This document shows, piece after piece, positions 17,939 to 24,399 of a stretch of 64,000 bases of DNA; positions within the stretch are counted from its first letter, which is position 1; the number at the start of each line of letters is the position of its first letter. The stretch is taken from contig CAWCDM010000126.1 of NCBI GenBank assembly GCA_963794185.1, positions 13,400 to 77,399 on the forward strand, written 5' to 3'. A program made the position numbers and the translations under genes. The stretch is from JAMXLO01 sp963794185 (lineage in GTDB: Bacteria; Pseudomonadota; Alphaproteobacteria; Acetobacterales; Acetobacteraceae). A model generated the notes under the pieces. The model had not been told where the DNA came from, made no database searches, and saw only the letters and a list, made by a program, of their open reading frames with translations.

Positions 17939-17963
17939 CCGCACGTTGCTATAATGCAATGTC
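17935..17963 (+). promoter_or_regulatory. Array-type promoter with spacer dyad (copy 3)
   Basis: TTGACC (17935-17940), 17-base spacer GCACGTTGC..., -10 AATGTC (17958-17963) after TGC. The dyad TTGC-TATAAT-GCAA lies in the spacer. The TATAAT at 17950-17955 is only nine bases from TTGACC, so it is more likely part of the dyad than the -10 for that -35. Confidence 0.55.
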
Positions 17964-18024
17964 TTCCGCTCTCACTTTCGTCCCAACCCCCCCACCGCAC
18001 CGCTTGTTCAGGAGATTCAAGGTT

Positions 18025-19536
18025 ATGAGTTCGACCCGTGACATAGTTATCGGTTCCGCCTCCAGGCCACGCCTTCGTTTGCGCCGCGCCCTGCTGGCCA
18101 CCACCGCCGCGCTGTCGCTCGGCGCGCAGAACGCCGCCTGGGCGGTCTGCTCGGACGGCACCACGTTGCCGGGCGGCGGCTACGTAGTCGGCCAGGCTCC
18201 GGTGCAGACCGCGGCAAACTGGTCGGCCAACGTCTTCACCGCGCCCGCCGGCTCGATCTTCGTCCCCGACAACTCGGTGAACGAACTCAACGATCCGGCG
18301 CAGGCCGCTGACCGGCGGCGGACACAACTGGGTGTTCGACCAGGGCTCGACGCTCTGCAAGGAGACGAGACCTTGGCGGCCCGGCGGCGCCGTGGCCACC
18401 GCCTGGACCATCCCGCCGAACACCGCGACCGACTGCGTCATCCTGCCGATCATCAAGGGCGGCCGGGTCGCCAACCTCGGCGACATCCCCTACAGGGCGA
18501 GGCGATCACCCCGACCTGCGATCCGACCAAGCTGAGCGCGGTCGGCGCGCCCAATCCCGCCAACACCTACTTCAACCAGCTTGGCTGCTCGATCTCGCAC
18601 GGCGTCGCCACCACCGCGAACAACGCGACCACCTACCTGTTCGTGGCCGGCATCAAGGGCGGGCTGTTCAGCATCCCGCTGAACAACGTCTTTCCGACCG
18701 GCACTACCCCTCCAGTGGGTTCCGACGCCGGCAAGATCAACGGCGCGCAGAACTACTACTCCGACATCCCGGAAGGCCAGAAGCTGACCAACGCCGCCGT
18801 CAGCCCGGACGGCATGTTCGCCATGGCCACCTCGATCCGCCGGGCGCAGTACGTCTATGCCTGCCTCAACCCGCTGGGCGACCCGGGCGACCCGAGCACG
18901 GCCGATCAACCCGAACTTCTTCGTCCCGCCGGCCGGTTTGGTGAAGTGCATGCAGGTCGGCAACAACAACCTGGCGGTCGATCTGACCACCGCCTTCGGC
19001 CCCGACAACCAGCCGTACTTCGGCGGCCAGCGCATCGTCAACAGCTTCGACGCCAGCCTGGCAGCAGCGCACTGAACCCGGTCCCCTCCGCGTGGCCGCA
19101 GTGCACCTTCAACGGCGTTCGGCGGTCTGACCGAGCACGCTGATGCAGGAGAGGCGAACTGCAAGACAGTCTTCAACAACCACAGCGCCGGGCACTGCGG
19201 CAATGCCCAGCCCAACTTCGGCTTCGGCGTCGGCACTGGTCACCCAGCCGTCCGCCATCATCCCCCACGGGCTGGCGACGGCTGACGGCAAGACCGCCGG
19301 CTACTTGTACACCGGTCCGCTCGGCGGCACGGTCGCTGCAGTACAAGGTGACGATCGATCCGATCTCCGGCCTGTCGAGCTACCAGTTCCGGACCTACCT
19401 GACCGGGGTCTCGATCACCAGCGGCCTCGGCGTCGCCGACGACCTCAAGTCGCTGATGGTCTACACCGATCCGTCCACCGTCGGGCTGGCCGGCCAGGGC
19501 GTCGTGACCAAGCTGCCGCTCTGCGAAGACATGTAA
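18025..19536 (+). pseudogene. Array copy 3: secreted ten-cysteine protein, many frameshifts
   Basis: Third array member. The start at 18025 follows CAGGAGATTCAAGGTT. Signal LRLRRALLATTAALSLGAQN, then AAWAVCSDGTTLPGGGYVV and NWSANVFTAPAGSIFVPDNS. The middle is a long clean stretch (NTYFNQLGCSISHGVATTAN, LFVAGIKGGLFSIPL, LTNAAVSPDGMFAMATSIRR, YVYACLNPLGDPGDPS). The frame breaks near 18303, 18365-18385, 18490, 18897, 19060, 19117, 19228 and 19337, mostly by extra bases. The last block is open to the end (TGVSITSGLGVADDLKSLMV, ending CEDM). The 19060 and 19337 changes are shared with copy 2. The variable loop has EHADAGEANCKT, adding one cysteine, and no glycine tract. Confidence 0.72.
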
Positions 19537-19558
19537 GCCGTCGTCTTTCGCCATCGAC

Positions 19559-19594
19559 CCTGCGATCCCGGTCTACCCAGATCCGGATCGCAGG
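19559..19594 (+). other. Conserved 3' hairpin A after copy 3
   Basis: CCTGCGATCC (19559-19568) pairs perfectly with GGATCGCAGG (19585-19594). It begins 23 bases after the stop and precedes the terminator at 19619, as after copy 2. Confidence 0.6.
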
Positions 19595-19618
19595 CCGACT
19601 GACCAAACACTTGGGGAA

Positions 19619-19652
19619 TACGGAGAGCAGGCAGGCTCTCCGTATTTTTTTT
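19619..19652 (+). terminator. Rho-independent terminator after copy 3
   Basis: Stem TACGGAGAGC (19619-19628) with GCTCTCCGTA (19635-19644), six-base loop, then eight T (19645-19652). It is almost the same as the terminator after copy 2. Confidence 0.9.
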
Positions 19653-19985
19653 ACCTGACGCCGCAGCCGTTCGCCAAATCGTTCACCGGCAAACTGTGGA
19701 TCGTTGGTTTTGGCGGTCCAATCAAGCCGAGTCGGGTGGCGCCGTGGAATGCCCAGTCATGACGGCCCCCTGGCGTTCGCCGAGGCAGGCGTGGCCGTGC
19801 TGACGGGAGCCCGCCGCGCAGGCCTCAAGCCGTTCATTCCGATCCGAGTCACACACTCCGCCGGGCGCATGCACCCGAAGCATGACGCGCGTCGCTTCGG
19901 CACGCACGCGGATATCCGCTGATGGGGCAGTTCCTATATATTTCATTACGGCAACATCACAAGAACGTGACCGAGTCAATTTAGG

Positions 19986-20014
19986 TTGATGGAATATTGC
20001 GATTATGCAAGATT
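19986..20014 (+). promoter_or_regulatory. Array-type promoter with spacer dyad (copy 4)
   Basis: TTGATG (19986-19991), 17-base spacer with GAATATTGC, then AAGATT (20009-20014) after TGC. The dyad TTGC-GATTAT-GCAA is intact. The start of copy 4 lies 53 bases after the -10. The 330 bases before this promoter, back to the copy 3 terminator, show no gene. Confidence 0.6.
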
Positions 20015-20067
20015 CACGTCGGCCGATCCCGGCCCAAATTCACAAATTTGCCAGGAGTTTCAAGGGT

Positions 20068-21696
20068 ATGAATGCAACACATGGGACAGCTGCGCGCTCT
20101 GTCGGCGGTGGGGGGAGATCGGCTTCCAGGCCGCGAATTCAATGGCGTCGGGCCCTGCTGGCAACAACGACCGCGCTGTCACTCGGCGCACAGAGCGCCG
20201 CCTGGGCGGTCTGCTCGGATGGCACCACCATGCCGGCCGGCGGCTTCGTGGTTGGCCGGGACAAGCAGGTGCTGACCGCGGCCAACTGGTCGCCGAACGT
20301 CTTCACCGCCGCCGCCGGGTCGCTGTTCATCCCGGACAGCTCGGTGCATGAACACAACGACCCGGCGCAGCCCCTGACCGGCGGCGGCCACAACTGGGTG
20401 TTCGACCAGGGCTCGACGCTGTGCAAGGAGACCGACGTCGGGGTGGATCCGACGACCGGCCTGTCCACCGGGTGGAGCATCCCGCCGAACACGCCGACCG
20501 ACTGCATCATCCTGCCGATCATCAAGGGTGGCAGGGTCACCAACCTCGGCGACATCCCGTTTCAGGGCCAGGTGGTCACCCCGGTCTGCTATCCCAACAA
20601 GCTGAGCACCGCAACCACGCCCAATCCCCTGAACACCTACGCCAACCAGCTCGGCTGCTCGATCTCCCGTGGCAAGGCCACCACGCCGCAGACCGCGACC
20701 TCCTACCTGTTCGTGGCCGGCATCAAGGGCGGGCTGTTCTCGATCCAGCTCAACAACGTCGTCACTCCTGTGACTGGCGGCAATGCCGGCAAGACCGCCG
20801 GACCGCAGAACTACTACGCCGCCATTCCGGAGGGCCAGAAGCTCACCAACGCCGCGGTCAGCCCGGACGGACAGTTCGCCATCGCCACCTCGATCCGGCG
20901 GGCGCAGTACGTCTATGCCTGCCTGAACCCGCTAGGCGATCCGGGCGACATCACCAAGCCGATCAACCCGAACTTCTTCGTCCCGCCGGCCGGCACCGTG
21001 CCGTGCATGCAGATCGGCAACAACGCCCTGGCGGTCGATCTGACCACCGTCTTCGGCCCGGACAACCAGCCCTATTTCGGCGGCCAGCGCATCGTTAACA
21101 GCTTCGACAGCCAGCCCGGCGGCGCGTTTCCGTCCGCATGGCCCAACTGCATCTGGCAGCACAACGGCTCGACGTCGCTGGCCAATGCCTTCGCGCGTGG
21201 CAATGCTGGCGGTGTCGGCGTCATCGCCGGTGGTGGTGGTGGCGGTGGTGGTGGTGGTGGCGGCGGCGGTGGTGGCGGCGGTGGCGGCGGTGGCGGTGGC
21301 GGTGGCGGCGGTGGCGGCGGTGGCGGCGGTGGCAACGCTGGCGGAGGTGGTGCCACCGTGTCCAACGGCTGCGGCAATGCCGCGCCGAACTTCGGCTTCT
21401 CGTCGGCCCTGGTCACCCAGCCGTCCGCCCTGATCCCCCATGTCGCGGCCAACGGCGACAAGTACATGTACACCGGCCCGCTCGGCGGCACGGTCGTGCA
21501 GTTCAAGCTGACGGTAGATCCGTTCTCCGGGATGACGAACTACCAGTTCCGCACCATCCTGACCGGCATCTCGCTCACCACCGGGCTGGGCATCGCCGAC
21601 GACCAGAAGTCGCTGATGGTGTTCACCGATCCGTCCGCGGTCGGACTGGCCGGGCAGGGTGTCGTCACGAAACTGCCATTGTGCGAGGACATGTAA
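20068..21696 (+). CDS. Array copy 4: intact secreted ten-cysteine protein with poly-glycine
   Basis: The only uninterrupted member: 542 residues, start at 20068 with AGGAG and AAGGG upstream. The signal IQWRRALLATTTALSLGAQS then AAWA keeps the RR-x-LL pattern seen in all four copies, which suggests Tat export. The mature chain has ten cysteines at family positions (VCSDG, STLCKE, TDCII, PVCYP, QLGCS, YACLN, VPCMQ, PNCIW, NGCGN, PLCED), an even number suited to disulfides. SPDGQFAIATS, LFVAGIKGGLFSIQ and GTVVQFKLTVDPFSG look like beta-propeller strands; this is an inference. Residues 388-422 are 35 consecutive glycines in a loop that varies between copies. There are no membrane segments or anchor. 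It is 236 bases upstream of gspI, so it may be a type II secretion substrate. Function unknown. Confidence 0.85.
   Translation: MNATHGTAARSVGGGGRSASRPRIQWRRALLATTTALSLGAQSAAWAVCSDGTTMPAGGFVVGRDKQVLTAANWSPNVFTAAAGSLFIPDSSVHEHNDPAQPLTGGGHNWVFDQGSTLCKETDVGVDPTTGLSTGWSIPPNTPTDCIILPIIKGGRVTNLGDIPFQGQVVTPVCYPNKLSTATTPNPLNTYANQLGCSISRGKATTPQTATSYLFVAGIKGGLFSIQLNNVVTPVTGGNAGKTAGPQNYYAAIPEGQKLTNAAVSPDGQFAIATSIRRAQYVYACLNPLGDPGDITKPINPNFFVPPAGTVPCMQIGNNALAVDLTTVFGPDNQPYFGGQRIVNSFDSQPGGAFPSAWPNCIWQHNGSTSLANAFARGNAGGVGVIAGGGGGGGGGGGGGGGGGGGGGGGGGGGGGGGGGGGNAGGGGATVSNGCGNAAPNFGFSSALVTQPSALIPHVAANGDKYMYTGPLGGTVVQFKLTVDPFSGMTNYQFRTILTGISLTTGLGIADDQKSLMVFTDPSAVGLAGQGVVTKLPLCEDM
21229..21333 (+). repeat. GGY trinucleotide tract encoding 35 glycines
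   Basis: Thirty-five consecutive GGT/GGC codons within copy 4. The codons are mixed (GGT and GGC in irregular order), which lowers slippage compared with a pure repeat, but unequal recombination could still change its length without breaking the frame. Flanks are NAGGVGVIA and NAGGGGATV. Absent from the other three copies. Confidence 0.95.
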
Positions 21697-21714
21697 CAGC
21701 CTGTTCCATCCAAA

Positions 21715-21801
21715 CCTTGATCCCGGGCGCAGCAGCCCCGGATCGCAGGCTGATCGGCCACCGATGCGCAACAGCGGAGAGCAAACATGCTCTCCGCTTT
21801 T
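21715..21801 (+). terminator. Two-hairpin 3' end and terminator after copy 4
   Basis: A looser form of hairpin A (CCTTGATCC near 21715, GGATCGCAGG at 21741-21750) is followed by the terminator stem GCGGAGAGCA (21774-21783) with TGCTCTCCGC (21788-21797), four-base loop and TTTT (21798-21801). It separates copy 4 from the pseudopilin operon. Confidence 0.82.
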
Positions 21802-21932
21802 CGTCGTTCGATGCCGACCGCGCGTCGGATTCCGTGGTAGACTGCCGAGGCAGGCCGTGTCGCCTGCGACATTGCCCAGCCGCAAGCGAGATATTATCTA
21901 TCGGTAAACAACTACGACCCCTGACATTGCTG

Positions 21933-22451
21933 ATGAAACCATCAACGCAACCGGCGGGGCGGTCAGCCCGCCGGGCCCTTGACGCAGCCTCAAGGACGCA
22001 GTGTCGGCAAAGGTGCCGGTCGGCCGGCCCCGCGAGCGGGTTCACGCTGCTCGAGGTCATGATCGCCTTTCTCATCGCCGGCCTGGCGCTTGGGGTCCTG
22101 TTCCAGTCGGGGTTGAGCAGCCTGCAGTCCATCCAGACCGCTGCCCGCTATGAGGAGGCGCTGGCGCGGGCCCGCTCGCGCCTGGCGATCGCTGTCCACG
22201 GCGCGCCCATGGTTCCCGGCGATCTGGAGGGCGAGGACGGCGGGGGATACGGCTGGCACGTGCGCATTACGCCAATATCCAACACAGCCGTTCGCCCGCT
22301 CGGCATGCGGGGCGCGGGCCGACCGACATGGGTGGGGGTGGCGCTCTACTCGGTCAGTGTGTGGGTCTGGTGGACCGATCGCTCAGTCAAGGGCGGTCCA
22401 AGGCGCGAAGTGCGGCTTGACACCCAGCATATCGAAGCGGCGGCGCAATGA
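21933..22451 (+). CDS. gspI: Type II secretion minor pseudopilin GspI-like
   Basis: A 172-residue prepilin-like protein, first of three overlapping genes. The type III signal is G-FTLLEVMIAFLIAGLALGV: cleavage after Gly, then Phe, Glu at +5 and a hydrophobic helix, as in GspI/PulI. The leader before the cleavage site is long (about 36 residues from the ATG at 21933) and the ribosome site is weak, so a later start is possible; no in-frame ATG lies closer. A globular domain follows (YGWHVRITPISNTAV). The stop overlaps the gspJ start (ATGA). It would form the tip of the T2SS pseudopilus with GspJ and GspK. Confidence 0.78.
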   Translation: MKPSTQPAGRSARRALDAASRTQCRQRCRSAGPASGFTLLEVMIAFLIAGLALGVLFQSGLSSLQSIQTAARYEEALARARSRLAIAVHGAPMVPGDLEGEDGGGYGWHVRITPISNTAVRPLGMRGAGRPTWVGVALYSVSVWVWWTDRSVKGGPRREVRLDTQHIEAAAQ

Positions 22452-23083
22452 GAAGGCGGGCGGCCTCGGCGAATGCCTGCTCGCGGTCAGGACAGGTCAT
22501 CCGGCCAGCACAGCGGCCCAACGGCTTCACGCTGATCGAGGTGCTGGTTGCGCTCGTGGTCCTTGGTTTCGTGGTGGTCGGCCTCGGGCAGGGCATCCGC
22601 TTCGGGCTGATGGCATGGAACAAGGCAACGAGCACGGCCGACAAGCGGGAGAACTTCGACGCCGTAGACCGTACCCTGCGTCACCTGATCGAACATACGG
22701 ATCCCGGCAACGAGACGGACCCACCGCAATTCACCGGCAGTTCCGACAAGCTCGCGTTCATCAGCCGGCTGCCCGATATGTCCGGGATGGCAACCAACCG
22801 GGTGGAGGCGGCACTGGGCGTGGACAGCCAGCATCGGCTGGTCCTGCGCTGGCGGCCTTACCTGCACGCCAAACGCCTGCGGCCGCCGCAATTCACCGAG
22901 ACCGAGTTGCTCGCCGGCGTCGCCAACATGGAGCTGTCCTTCTGGGCGCCCGGCAACGGGTGGACCACGGCCTGGAAGGGTAACGAACTTCCCGCGATGG
23001 TGCGGATCCGGCTCGCATTCACGGAACCAGGTCAGCGGCGCTGGCCGGATATCGTGGCTGCTCCGGACCTGGACCGGCCATGA
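22448..23083 (+). CDS. gspJ: Type II secretion minor pseudopilin GspJ-like
   Basis: A 211-residue prepilin: leader MRRRAASANACSRSGQVIRP then G-FTLIEVLVALVVLGFVVVG with Glu at +5. The C-terminal domain (LAFISRLPDMSGMATNRVEA, LLAGVANMELSFWAPGNGW) fits GspJ, where VANMELSFW-like strands are typical. It overlaps gspI by four bases and gspK by four (ATGA at both), so all three are one translationally coupled operon. Confidence 0.85.
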   Translation: MRRRAASANACSRSGQVIRPAQRPNGFTLIEVLVALVVLGFVVVGLGQGIRFGLMAWNKATSTADKRENFDAVDRTLRHLIEHTDPGNETDPPQFTGSSDKLAFISRLPDMSGMATNRVEAALGVDSQHRLVLRWRPYLHAKRLRPPQFTETELLAGVANMELSFWAPGNGWTTAWKGNELPAMVRIRLAFTEPGQRRWPDIVAAPDLDRP

Positions 23084-23895
23084 GCCGCAGTTCCGGGCAG
23101 CGTGGGTTCGCCCTGCTGATCGTGCTGTGGACGCTGGCGTTCCTGTCCCTGATCGGCGCCGCACTCGTCGCGACCAGCCGGCAGGATACCCAGCGCGCCC
23201 GCAATCTGGTGGATGGCGCTGCCGCGGAGGCAGCCGCGGACGGCGCCGTGCAGCAGGCCATCTTCTCACTGCTCGACCCATCGGCACGGCGCTGGCGCGC
23301 GGATGGCAGCCCGCATTTGCTCCGGTCCGGACAGAACCGCATCGAGGTGCGGATCGAGAACGAAAACAGCAAGGTGAACCCCAACTTCGCGCCGGTGGAA
23401 TTGCTGCAGGCCTTGATGGTGGAGGTCGGCGCCAACGCCACGCTTGCAGCGAGACTGGCCGCGGCGATCACCGATTGGCGCACCCAGGGGGAGCAACCCC
23501 TGCCGCTGGGCGCGAAGGCGCCGCAGTATGCCGCCGCGGGGCGCGACTATGCCCCGCCTGGCGCATCGTTCGAAAGTCTGGATGAGCTGGGTGCCGTTCT
23601 GGGCATGACGCCGGAATTGCTCGCCCGGCTGAAGCCGCATCTTACGCTGTATTCGGAAGCCGATCCCGATGGATCGACCACTGACCCGGTGGTTGCGGCG
23701 GCCCTGGGGAACAAGGCACGCGCGGCGCCTCGTCGTAACGCAGACGAAGCAAGCCAGGTGGCGACGGTGAGCGTTGTTGTCCGCGGGCCGCGGCGCACGG
23801 GATTCAGCGAACTGGTCATCGTGCGGACCAATGCGCTCGACGGCATCCGCCGTCACGAGATCCTGTTGCGTGAGCCAATGGCAATGCCCGGCTGA
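23080..23895 (+). CDS. gspK: Type II secretion minor pseudopilin GspK-like
   Basis: A 271-residue protein of the GspK family. The prepilin segment is RG-FALLIVLWTLAFLSLIGA; GspK characteristically lacks the +5 glutamate, and here position 5 is Ile. The large domain contains NENSKVNPNFAPVELLQALM and FESLDELGAVLGMTPELLAR, the helix-hairpin pattern of GspK, then a C-terminal beta strand region (QVATVSVVVRGPRRTGFSEL). This subunit caps the pseudopilus with GspI and GspJ. No gspL, gspM or other general secretion gene follows; the next 500 bases are empty. Confidence 0.86.
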   Translation: MSRSSGQRGFALLIVLWTLAFLSLIGAALVATSRQDTQRARNLVDGAAAEAAADGAVQQAIFSLLDPSARRWRADGSPHLLRSGQNRIEVRIENENSKVNPNFAPVELLQALMVEVGANATLAARLAAAITDWRTQGEQPLPLGAKAPQYAAAGRDYAPPGASFESLDELGAVLGMTPELLARLKPHLTLYSEADPDGSTTDPVVAAALGNKARAAPRRNADEASQVATVSVVVRGPRRTGFSELVIVRTNALDGIRRHEILLREPMAMPG

Positions 23896-24399
23896 CGACG
23901 CGCTGGGCGTCGTGATCGTGGGCGGACCCTGACCGGATGGCCAAACCGGCCGGGCGGTGTTCCGAGCGCCATGGACACCGCATTGATCAAACGGGCCTTC
24001 CGGGACTCCAACACCGTTTCATACCCAACTCGGTTCGCGGGTTGATCGAGCGAAAAGTGCCACCGCTCCGGCGGATAGGCATTCTCGCCGAGTGACGGAT
24101 CTGGCTGCCCTCGGTGGCAGCCGAGTGCGACTTCCGACTCATTAAGCATTTGGTAGGGGTATTGCGCCAAATGCTGTGCTGCGGCGGGAGATCACAGTTG
24201 TCCATCGCCAGGGGCCTGCACGCGGGTGAGGGAATGGTCGAAGCAAAGAGCTGCCGCCTATCGTTGCTTTTCACCGTCCAGGTGACGCGTCTGTATGATC
24301 GCTGTCAGTCACGATGGCCAGGTCGTTAGTGAGGCAACTCAAAAGACGCTGCACAGCCATATTGGCTGATGGTGCGATCCCGAACCATTGGAGGCTATC
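23896..24399. other. Intergenic between gspK and Hint gene
   Basis: About 500 bases with no supportable gene on either strand. A short dyad (ACGACGC..GCGTCGT) follows the gspK stop without a T-run. The end supplies the ribosome site GGAGG for the Hint-domain gene. Confidence 0.5.

Noticed and set aside
17950..17955. TATAAT read as a consensus -10 for copy 3
   Set aside because: Only nine bases from TTGACC, and the position is not conserved as TATAAT in the other copies; it falls in the variable centre of the TTGC-N6-GCAA dyad.
13441..19536. Phase variation or programmed frameshifting as the cause of the broken array genes
   Set aside because: The indels are scattered, differ in context, are mostly not in homopolymers and are too many per gene; error or decay is simpler.
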